Below are positions 24,452 through 32,752 of a stretch of 64,000 nt of DNA, piece after piece (position 1 is the first letter of the stretch; the number at the start of each line of letters is the position of its first letter). Source of the stretch: Paramarasmius palmivorus (Eukaryota > Basidiomycota > Agaricomycetes > Agaricales > Marasmiaceae); contig JAYKXP010000099.1 in assembly GCA_037176845.1 (NCBI GenBank), positions 62,001 to 126,000 on the forward strand. The letters are read 5' to 3'. The translations under genes and the position numbers were made by a program. The notes beneath the pieces are model-generated. The model worked only from the letters and a program-made list of their open reading frames with translations. It was not told where the DNA came from and did not search any database.

Positions 24452-25370
24452 CCTCTAGTAGGAGGGATGTTGTTGAAGGGGGGCTTCATTGGAAGCCATC
24501 CTATGCTAATACTAGCAAAATCATGTTAATTATCATAATCGATTCACTTAATGCTCTGCCTTATGAATATGTCTGGTCAGTTTTCACGACTCGAAATTCC
24601 AGAACGAAATGAGGTTCGTACCTTGCAACACTCTCAGAAACTGTTATTTGGATGAGCCTCGAAGGGAGTCTGTCAGGTTCTTCTCTGCACCCGGATGCAC
24701 TGGCTTTGAGCAACAACTTGTTTCGGGGATGCGCCTAGCCGATTTTGCGACGAATTCCGATTTCTATCTCCGTGTTTGACTACTCATCGGGCCATTAATA
24801 TGCGGACAGCGAATAAGTGAATGCTTAAATTGGCGCACTTCGAAAGATGAATCTTTCAGGATCGTGTTGATGGTTTGATTCTTCGCAGCTGGTTGGAGAA
24901 TAACTGCGTGTGAGGCGTGAAGTGCACCGGGTGTCCAAATTGACGTTGTATCCTGAGATCTTGTCCCAAAAGACCACAGTTCGAAATACGACGACCGGCA
25001 ATGGTGGAGAGCCAAATAGCAAAGCCTGGGGCTCGGAGGAGGATTAAACTTTGCCCACGATCCAGAAACTATATGATTTGTTTGTTATGTAGGTCATATC
25101 ACCCACATACCAAGGAAATGGTGCTAGGCCCGAATTCGCTTTATCTGTCAAACTTCGAGGTCTCAGCCGGATTTCGAGTTGTGATAGATTTGTGCGCTAT
25201 AATTGATAGGAACGTCTCCATATGTATCACGAGTGGGTGTAGTTGCAGGCGACAGATTTTTGACTACGACGTTGAGATCAAGGTTGAGTACGTTGAGTTT
25301 CTGTGGGCCAATCACGGGATCAGGCAATTGTGCCTGCCCTCGGCCGGCAAATTCCGCAACTTTTCGATTC

Positions 25371-25579
25371 ACATCTCGTCCAGGCCTAGCCATGTCGGCC
25401 TCTTGTAACCTGGACACTCCTCACATCGGTCTCTCCAAGGTCTTTCTGCCAAATGCTATGTCTTGGGCGTCTCACAGCGATGATACTGGGCTGCTCTGCT
25501 TCTGTCTAGACTGCTCTTCCAAAATCGTACAAAAGCTGGTACGACCAATGAACGACAGCACAACTACTCATCGAAGACA
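25371..25579. other. Short intergenic region upstream of COX8
   Basis: This stretch follows the end of duplication unit 2 and precedes the Cox8 start. No motif stands out. Confidence 0.4.
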
Positions 25580-25988
25580 ATGTCCACTCTGCCGCTGAAG
25601 CGTCTTACTTCTTCAATACCTCTCCGAGCAGCCCGTACTCTACAAAAATCACCCATTCGAGCAATTCATTTCGATCAGACCGCTAAACCGTTTCAACCAG
25701 GACAGGTCAAGGTGTGTCATCGTATTGACTGGGCTGCTCAATCCCTCCTCACTCAATGGTCGTTCATATAGCACCTACCCTTCGATCCAACGAATACAAG
25801 AGCTTTTAAAATAAAGTTCCTCGCATATTTGGGCACAGGATTCGCGTTGCCTTGGATAGCTCTTTGGTGGCAATGGTACGTTGAACTACATTATTGGTGG
25901 ACCACAAGCTGATACTCTCGTTTTTGGAAGGCACCGCCCAGGAGGACTAAAGAACCCCGATGGGAAGTGGCCTGGCTGGCTGCCTTAA
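25580..25988 (+). CDS. COX8: Cytochrome c oxidase subunit VIIc/Cox8
   Basis: This is a small accessory subunit of respiratory complex IV in the mitochondrial inner membrane. Deduced exons 25580-25713, 25801-25875 and 25931-25988 join with matching phase (2 and 2) into about 88 residues. The N-terminus (MSTLPLKRLTSSIPLRAART) is Arg/Ser-rich and acid-free, as expected of a mitochondrial presequence. The core AFKIKFLAYLGTGFALPWIA followed by LWWQW is the single membrane helix with the family's G-x-GF-x-x-P-[FW] signature, and the tail HRPGGLKNPDGKWPGWLP is hydrophilic. The alternative acceptor 13 nt downstream would delete AFKIK and is less likely. The exons are too short to stand out as open frames. 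Confidence 0.85.
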
Positions 25989-26143
25989 GTCGGCCTTCCT
26001 CGGCTTCTTTGATTTCTTAGCACCGATTAATCATCTCCCGCTGTCTGTACAATATCCCTTGTATAAGTATAAATCAATCTTCTTAATTTGCCCGTATATA
26101 AGTACAACCACAACCCAGCTGGATCACATCCCCCACACATATC

Positions 26144-27180
26144 ATGCCGCAAACCATCCTCCTCGTCGGCGGAACAGGCACCACTGCCACCCCGTTAGTC
26201 GAAAAGCTTCTCTCCACTACAGATGCCACTGTTATCCTCACGTCTCGCAAAGGAGCGTCTGGTATCCCTGCAAAACTTCTTGAATCCACAGCTACTCGCG
26301 ACCGAGTGAGAGGTGTTGTCTTCAATTGGAACGACCCGAGAACATATGGAAACCCTTTTACCATCACCGACACTATCGACGCAATGTACCTTATCCAACC
26401 ATCGAGCTGCACGGTAGTCGAAGACCCAAACTCGGTGTTGAACCAGGCACTAACGAAAGGATTGAAGCGAGTAGTATTGATGAGCGCGACGGTATGCGAG
26501 AAGGGAGGATATGGGCCGGGCAAGACGCACGCTTATCTTGAGAAATTGAAAGAACAGGGCAAGCTAGAGAGCTTCGCTGTCTTGAGGCCAAGTTGGTTCT
26601 TCTGTGAGTGCACCGCTTCGTTTTCGTTTTCATTCTCTAGTGAAGTAATCTGACAATCTTGTGTAGCCAACTTGACCGACGGATACGACAGCTACATCCG
26701 AGATCAGGATATGTTGGTGTCTGCAGCCCAAGACGGAAAGCTAGGATGGGTGGGAACCGAAGATATTGCGGACGCTGCCTACGATGCTCTTGTGGTACCA
26801 TCGAAAGAGCTCTGCGAAGAATATATCATCACAGGGCCAGAGTTGCTCAGTTATGACGACGTACGCATTCTGAATCTCCTTCCTTCAGCTTGAGCACTTT
26901 TAACCAGTGGTGCGTCCTACAGGTTACCGCCCTCCTGACCAACACCCTATCTCGTAAAATAACCCATCGAAGAATCTCTCTCGCCGACTTTGGCACCAGC
27001 GAACATAGCAAAGCGATGGGAGAAATCGATCTGCAGATTGCCGGAGGCTTGGAAGAGCGAATTTTTGCGCTCAAGGATGTTCCACCCACAAATGGTAAGG
27101 GAGGTGTGAAGCGTTGGATTGGCACCAGGCGTTTGGAAGGGTTTTTGGAAGCGAACAAGGAATGCTGGAGGCAGAGCTAG
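26144..27180 (+). CDS. NmrA-like NAD(P)-binding protein
   Basis: The start MPQTILLVGGTGTTATPLVE carries the G-G-T-G-x-x nucleotide-binding loop of the NmrA/atypical SDR family. Later motifs are MYLIQPSS, RVVLMSATVCEKGGYGPGK, FAVLRPSWFF and WVGTEDIADAAYDAL, the usual NmrA layout. Exons 26144-26603, 26667-26860 and 26923-27180 join in frame to give 303 residues. Fungal relatives are often labelled festuclavine/agroclavine dehydrogenase-like, but no other ergot-alkaloid gene is nearby, so that role is not supported; a general NAD(P)H-dependent reductase or redox sensor is as likely. The upstream stretch 26030-26130 contains TATAAGTATAAAT at 26062, a plausible TATA region. Confidence 0.85.
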
Positions 27181-28643
27181 GGATAGCCGATATGGAATAG
27201 CACCCAGAAATTTGTCTCATCCAGAGAGAAACTATTCAGGATGTTCGGAAGTTTGAACCTGCAAGACCCTGGCCAATGCGGCTGAATTCGATTTCGTGCG
27301 ATGCTGAGGCCTTAACGAGTAGACAGAATTGAGGAACACCTATAGCCTGAAGCTTATAATTAAGCGGAATTTGCCGACAATCGCCTGGTCCCAACCCTAG
27401 GGTTGATTTGCACCTTGGTCAAACCCTTCCAATTACTGCCATTCGGTTGTGTCTCTATCGCAGTCTGTGGGCGAGACAAAGTTGAGAGGAATATAGGAGC
27501 TTGGTGTGCGTTGAAACTCATCTCAAATTCGGAACGAGTTAATATAAATCCACGCCTTTTCAGATACTTCAGACTCGGGATCGAATCTTTTGGCCAGTAG
27601 GCTACCTGAAAAGACGTGCAGCCAAGTCACAGAGGACCGTTCAAAGCCACCCATGCATCTACTCTGGCTTTTTTCCGGCTTACAATGTTCCCGAAGAGAC
27701 GACTATACATAGTACATTGCCATCATGAGGGCTCTTCAAACTTCCAGTCTTGAGTGGTCCTTCTACTTCTTGGCAAACTCCCACGTCATGGTGTCAAAAG
27801 TCTTCTTACGGATACTTTGGAGCATCCTTAGTGCGCCCAGACTTTGAATTTAGCCCTAACCAATCCCTTTTGTCAACCGGCGGTGCGATATCGAATCGGA
27901 AGACTGATGATTTCAAGGTAAGTGCTATCAAACAATTGAGAAAGACAAGCGCCTTACGCGGCACGGTACAGGAGTAACAACATGGTGGCGCTGCATAGAC
28001 TATGCATATGATCGAACGCCCATAGGGATGACTGGAGATTTGGGAGTTGATTTCCCAGTGACCATCGACATCAGCTTCTCATCAAACCTAAACGCCTTCG
28101 GGCGTATCACTTCATCATCCATCGCACAGGTCAAACGCGAACTTCGGGGTCTATCAGGTACTCGTGAAGACTCCCAACGGCTCTTAGTTTCGGTCAGTGA
28201 AGATTCCGCCACGAGTTTACGAGAATCGAAGCATAAAACAACAATCAATACAACAATATCTGCAGCATTCCTGTGTGACCACTAGCGCCCTACCACGGAA
28301 CTCAATACAAAGAATACCACCAGGCAATTTGGAGAAGAACACGTTTTGATTGGAACAGCAGAAGAGACGCTGGTGCTACAGGTCTTCAGTTTCTTCAACC
28401 CCTCAAAAACACTGCTACAAGTCTGGCTTTACACATCTTTGCCTCCACTTCGTAAGTACAATCTTGCCTCAGAACTTCCAACTTGATATCCCAAAGGAAT
28501 AGATTAGGATAATTGCCTCATTGCGACCCGTTGGAGAGATGGCCGAGGCCCAGTGGTCGAGGCAGGGCAGCCTGACGTCGTCGAATCTCTGCACCGCAAG
28601 TACTATACCGAGGCACTTCGATGCTATGCACGATTCTTTTCAG
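27181..28643. other. Region with unassigned open segments
   Basis: Open stretches at 27750-27977 (+) and 28028-28285 (+) could be joined by an intron beginning GTAAGT at about 27916, and an open segment at about 28300-28450 contains GATGLQFLQPL-like residues. The first has no Met in its frame after the upstream stop, and I recognise no domain. This may be a degraded gene. A tRNA-like string near 28536 is treated under rejected items. Confidence 0.35.
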
Positions 28644-28651
28644 TATAAAAG
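28644..28651 (+). promoter_or_regulatory. TATA box of tiny gene copy 3
   Basis: TATAAAAG lies 111 bp before the ATG at 28755, matching the arrangement at copies 1 and 2. Confidence 0.6.
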
Positions 28652-28754
28652 GCGACCGGCTCCCTGTGACTCGATTCAAGAACCCTCAGCTCCTCATCAC
28701 TCCAACACACGCTCGCTGCGAAACCTATCTAAAACCTATCCTACTCATCAATAG

Positions 28755-29127
28755 ATGTACCTTGCGAAACGACTCTACAATCATGTCAAGTGAGTAGTTC
28801 TGATCAGCATTGAAGATCGCAAACTGATTTTGCTGTCGCTTAGGACTCATCTTAGCCTTCTCGTTACACACGGAAAAGCGGGGTCCAAGTAAGTATCTCA
28901 GTCCAAGCAACGTGTTCCGTGCTGACTATTTGGTCTCTTTTAATAGGAAGGTCGCGGAAAAGTCGGTGTGAAGCATATCCCGCCAATATCCAACCGCTGA
29001 CATCCCTTCCTCTAGATTTCGCCCAAAGGGCCCACCTTCAAATACCGCGACTGGGCCAAAGAAACCCCGGCCAACGAGGCCAAAGCGTGATGGAGAACCA
29101 GTTGATAATGTACAGACAGATGTGTGA
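28755..29127 (+). CDS. Tiny Lys/Pro-rich gene, copy 3 (intact)
   Basis: Three exons join with canonical GT..AG sites and matching phases: 28755-28789 (MYLAKRLYNHVK), 28844-28888 (THLSLLVTHGKAGSK) and 29016-29127 (FRPKGPPSNTATGPKKPRPT, then RPKRDGEPVDNVQTDV). The product is about 63 residues, strongly basic, with a Pro/Lys/Arg-rich second half and a short amphipathic start. The first 12 residues, the GSK end of exon 2 and FRPKG..SNTA are shared with copies 1 and 2, and intron positions are identical. There is no signal peptide or CaaX end, so a secreted effector or mating pheromone is unlikely. A basic presequence-like start would allow mitochondrial or ribosomal roles, but that is speculation. 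I do not recognise the family. Confidence 0.72.
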
Positions 29128-29228
29128 TGTAGGTGTTAATGTGGACACCCACGCGGCCAATTAACTGGCTTCGTTTACTCGGTTATGACATATCTTCTGC
29201 TCAAGTGGTATACACATCCTTGTAGACA

Positions 29229-29958
29229 TCACTCTTCTACAGACTCCAATTCCATCCCTTCGAATCTAACGGTCAGCTCTCCACCATCACCGCCTGTTTG
29301 CGGCAGTGGCATTGCAGCAAAAGCTCCGATCATGACTTCCTTTCCCTCATCTTGTCCTTCGAAGCCCCACGTCACCTGCCTAAAGGGCGTCCTGCCTTGA
29401 CCCTCGCCCTCTCCACTGATAAAGACCCATAGTCCATCAGGCTTTCTCTCCATCTCGACAGTGATTTTGGGGTCGCCCCAATGCTGGAGACTCCAATCCG
29501 CAAACGGATTGGCAGTGACCATAGATGCAAGCAAAGAGCCATCTTCCAATTCCATGCCAGCTTTGATCCACTGAGCAGGATCGGTAGAATTGGTTTGCGG
29601 AGATGTGGTTCCAGGATAGTAGAAGACTAAACCACCATGAGCGTATTGTGATTTCCAATCTGCAGATACAGTCACTCTAAACCGATTGAACGATTTCCTG
29701 GGGAAGCGTGAGATCACGCCTCGTTGACCGTGGATTCAGGCTTGTAAAACAGACTTACAGTGGAATCTTTGTCGCATAGATCACCCCGGTGAAATCGTCC
29801 CTTCCTCCAGCAGTCGGAGGTGTACGCCAGATATCCGTTCCTGGTCTCGCGGTGAGATTGAAAGCCTCGCCCGTGAGTGGGTTTTCTGGAACTGGAGGAT
29901 GATTTGGTGCCGCGTTAATGAGCGTGAATGCGAAAGCTGCTAGTTTGCCTAACTGCAT
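29229..29958 (-). CDS. DUF1349 family protein, tandem copy 1
   Basis: This is a concanavalin-A-like beta-sandwich protein of the DUF1349 family; its function is not established. Exon 1 (29958-29759) encodes NPLTGEAFNLTARPGTDIWR and DDFTGVIYATKIPL. Exon 2 (29697-29229) encodes SFNRFRVTVSADWKSQYAHG, GGLVFYYPG, QWIKAGMELEDGSL, WSLQHWGDPKITVEMERKPD and the C-terminus FEGMELESVEE. The single intron is phase 2 and falls at the same codon in all three tandem copies. The start MQLGKLAAFAFTLINA is mildly hydrophobic but short, and the third copy lacks it, so a cytosolic protein is more likely than a secreted one. Confidence 0.88.
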
Positions 29959-30442
29959 AACGTATTCCCTTTGAGGTCTGGGGCTCACCAGCGAGACCCA
30001 TGTCATATAAGAGAACAGTTACGTTTGTCACCGTAAGGGATACTGAGCGGAGACAATTTTCTAAACGGTCGTTCACTACCAAAAGAGGCAAATACAAACA
30101 CGGACTTTGGCGGAGGAGCTTTGCGAATCTTCAAAGCTTCAGCACCTTGTATTGCGGGGCCGTTAGGCCCGGTCGGCATAAACCTTAAACTAACCCAAGC
30201 GAGAAATGACCACCGCACCCCGAAGAAGGCACGATATCGTGAGGTGCGGAAGGAATTGTATCGACGCGGGGGGTTCAACCGAAGCGGACCTGTCACAGCC
30301 TATCTTCAATGAATCACTGGTTTACTGGAATAATGGTAATGTGGATTGGAATATCGACATCCTATAAGAGCACAAGTCAGTAATCTGGTCGTTTCCAGAA
30401 GAAAATAGAATTGCGGACCTTTGACTAGTACTAGTTGCTCGT
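29959..30442. other. Spacer between DUF1349 copies 1 and 2
   Basis: This is the promoter side of copy 1 and the 3' side of copy 2. Short open frames on both strands overlap and show no domain. CATATAAGAGA near 30003 is close to the copy 1 start on the wrong strand to serve as its TATA box. Confidence 0.4.
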
Positions 30443-31160
30443 TCATCCTTCAATAGTTTCCAATTCTAGCCCTTCAAAAGTCACCGTCAATTCACCGCCG
30501 TCTTCGGTACCTTCCTGAGGCAACGGCATTGCAGTGAACACCCCGACCATAGCTTCTTTCCCTTCGTCTTGTCCTTCGAAACCCCAAGTGACCTGCCTGA
30601 ATGGTGATCGACTTCGACCTTCCCCTTCGCCGCTGACGTAGATCCACAGACCATCGGGCTTCCTCTCGATTTCAAGGGTAATCTTGGGATCGCCCCAGGG
30701 CCTGAGACTCCAATCCGAGAAAGGATTTGTAGCGACCACAGACGCAAATACAGCATCATCCTCGAACTCGATACCAGTTTTAATCCATTGAGCAGGATAG
30801 GTAGAGTTGATTTGAGTTGATGTGGTACCAGGGTAGTAAAAAACTAGGCCGCCTTGTGCGTAGCGCGACTGCCAATCTGCCGAAGCAGTAACTTTGAGGC
30901 GATTGAACGATTTCCTGTCGAAGCGTTAGATCGTGTTTCATGTCTGGATGTGGGACATACAATGGGATCTTCGTCGCGTAAACCACTCCGGTGAAGTCGT
31001 CTTTACCTCCGGCAGTTGGAGGCGTACGCCAGATGTCGGTACCTGATTTAGTCGTGAGGGTGAAAGCTTCGCCTGTGAGCGGGTTTTGAGGAACTGGGGG
31101 ATGGTTCGGTGGAGCATTGATGAGCGTGAAAGCGAGAGCGGTCAGTTTTCCTAGCTGCAT
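30443..31160 (-). CDS. DUF1349 family protein, tandem copy 2
   Basis: This copy has the same two-exon structure as copy 1. Exon 1 starts at 31160 (MQLGKLTALAFTLINAPPNH) and runs to IPL at about 30963. The intron ends with CGACAG before GAAATCGTTC at about 30916. Exon 2 encodes SFNRLKVTASADWQSRYAQG, GLVFYYPG, QWIKTGIEFEDDAVFASVV, WSLRPWGDPKITLEIERKPD and FEGLELETIEG. It is closer to copy 3 than to copy 1 in exon 2, but shares its N-terminal extension with copy 1. TATATATA-like sequence near 31221 (minus-strand upstream) is a plausible TATA box. Confidence 0.88.
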
Positions 31161-31436
31161 TGTACCCTGATCCTTGCCTGTCCTCCGAAGTTTGAGGGGT
31201 TCAAAGAGACACGAGGGCCCTTATATATACACACGAGAAGAATCCGTGTTTGTCACTGTCAACGGTCATCAATGACCTTCGGGCTGATCAATGCTTGGCA
31301 CCAATTCAACTTTCCAGTACATTTTCATGCTTTGTAATGATACATCGAGTGTCATGTGTTACCTGGCCATGGGAACCAAGTCAACGATTTGGCCGAATTT
31401 GACGAGAAGGAACGTACCAGTCTTCATTGCTTGTAA
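31161..31436. other. Spacer between DUF1349 copies 2 and 3
   Basis: It holds the upstream region of copy 2, with TTATATATAC at about 31218, and the 3' side of copy 3. No gene is evident. Confidence 0.45.
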
Positions 31437-32140
31437 TTAGATAGTCTCTAGTTCCAACCCTTCGAACTTGACTGTCAGTTCTCCACCATCTGCTGCACCT
31501 TCCTGTGGCAATGGCATCGCAGTGAACACTCCGACCACGACTTCCTTTCCTTCGTCTTGTCCTTCGAAACCCCACGAAATTTGTCTGAACGGCCCTCTGC
31601 TTCGACCTTCACCCTCTCCGCTGATATAAACCCACAAGCCATTCCGTTTCCTCTCGATTTCGAGCGTAATCTTGGAGTCTCCCCAGGGCCTGAGGCTCCA
31701 ATCCGAAAAGGGATCAGCCACGACAACAGACGCGAACAAGGCGTTGTCTTCAAATTCGATGCCAGTTTTGATCCATTGTACGGGATTGGTCGAGTTCGTT
31801 TTGGGAGATGTGGAGTCAGGGTAGTAAAATATCAGGCCGCCCTGAGCGTATTGCGATTTCCAATCGGCAGAGATCGTTACTTTGAGGCGGTTGAACGATT
31901 TGCTATTTACGCGTCTTAAGTCAAGATGCACTGATAAAGAAGATGCACGACGCACAGTGGGATCCGCGTTGCATAGATCGGTGCAGTAAAGTCATCTCTG
32001 CCGCCTGCGGTTGCCGGGGTACGCCAGATATCAGAGCGCGGTTTGGCTGTTAGGGTGAAAGCTTCGCCTGTAAGCGGGTTTTGAGGGAGTGGGAGGTGGT
32101 CTGTGTGGGCGTTGGTGAGAGTGAATTTGGGCGTTGTCAT
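31437..32140 (-). CDS. DUF1349 family protein, tandem copy 3
   Basis: The start MTTPKFTLTNAHTDHLPLPQ lacks the MQLGKLAA extension seen in copies 1 and 2 and resembles the plain N-terminus usual for the family. Exon 1 runs to IYATRIPL (about 31960), and exon 2 covers SFNRLKVTISADWKSQYAQG to FEGLELETI at 31437. Conserved stretches are WKSQYAQGGLIFYYP, WSLRPWGDSKITLEIERKR and WGFEGQDEGKEVVVGVFTAM. It is transcribed away from WW-like gene B, so 32141-32752 is a shared divergent upstream region. Confidence 0.87.
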
Positions 32141-32590
32141 TTGGGCTGGTCGAATGGCACTCCAAAGGTTGGCTATCTGAAATATTTATACCAGAAGAAT
32201 TTGCACGGTTGATTCCTGTTGATGGTCGTGGGCAGATGACTTTTGCGGATTGTTCAGACCGATCCTTGGCACTAATCCAAGACTAGAGTTGTATTTTCCA
32301 TGCGTTTTGAATGACTCAACAGCCCGAACCCAGCGGCGTGAATCCTGCACGACTCATTTGTGTGAACCTGGAACCACGATCTTGGTTTTCCGTTGTCAGC
32401 CAGCAGCGTGCTTTTCGAGTAAAAACGTGAATTTTTGTCAGAAACAAATCCAGAAATGAACAAGTTGTATACAATACCTCAGCAGCGGTAGCACAATGGT
32501 CAAACAATGGTGGTAGAGAGTCAGGGTGAATTCTCCGATGATATTCCTAGGTTCTTCCGTGCATACAACCCTAACATGAGGTTCTGACCT
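32141..32590. other. Divergent upstream region of DUF1349 copy 3 and WW-like gene B
   Basis: No gene is supported. Overlapping open frames at 32250-32507 have no domain. The telomere-like run described separately lies at the gene B end. Confidence 0.45.
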
Positions 32591-32622
32591 TAGCCCTAAC
32601 CCAACCAACCCTAAACCCTAAT
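32591..32622. repeat. Short interstitial telomere-like repeat
   Basis: The sequence holds three near-copies of CCCTAA (CCCTAACCC, ACCCTAAA, CCCTAA) within 32 bases. CCCTAA/TTAGGG is the telomere repeat of basidiomycetes. It is too short and imperfect to prove a former chromosome end, and could be a binding site for a telobox-type factor in the promoter of the gene that starts at 32753. Confidence 0.5.
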
Positions 32623-32752
32623 GAATTCCTTTGGGCGTCGGACATCAATGCATCAACATGAGGCGAGCATAGAGCTGTGGAATTGCAAGGGACCCTGTCT
32701 GTGCGTCCTCTTCCTTTGCGTTCGTGGACTTGTCCCTGGAACGACCTCACCA

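Larger units (their letters stand above)
23270..25370. repeat. Tandem segmental duplication, unit 2
   Basis: This is the second copy of the head-to-tail duplication described for 21100-23265, lying directly against unit 1. It carries its own copy of the tiny spliced gene and of both TATA-type elements. Other open frames inside (for example 25001-25408 and 25163-25417) are not conserved as protein between the two units, so I leave them out. Confidence 0.8.

Noticed and set aside
26144..27180. Ergot-alkaloid dehydrogenase and a biosynthetic cluster
   Set aside because: Only generic NmrA motifs are present, and no prenyltransferase, P450 or other pathway gene lies nearby.
27750..28285. Two open segments joined by a GTAAGT donor
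   Set aside because: The first has no start codon in frame after a stop and neither has a domain; left as unassigned.
28534..28605. tRNA-like string (GAGATGGCCGAGG...CAGTGGTCGAGGC...GTCGTCGAATCTC)
   Set aside because: It recalls the A and B boxes of tRNA-Ser/Leu, but the acceptor stem does not pair and no plausible anticodon arm forms.
28755..29127. Tiny gene as a mating pheromone precursor
   Set aside because: There is no CaaX-type C-terminus and no pheromone receptor gene in the window.
32480..32520. Possible tRNA A-box (GCGGTAGCACAATGGTCAAA)
   Set aside because: No B-box or cloverleaf follows within the expected distance.
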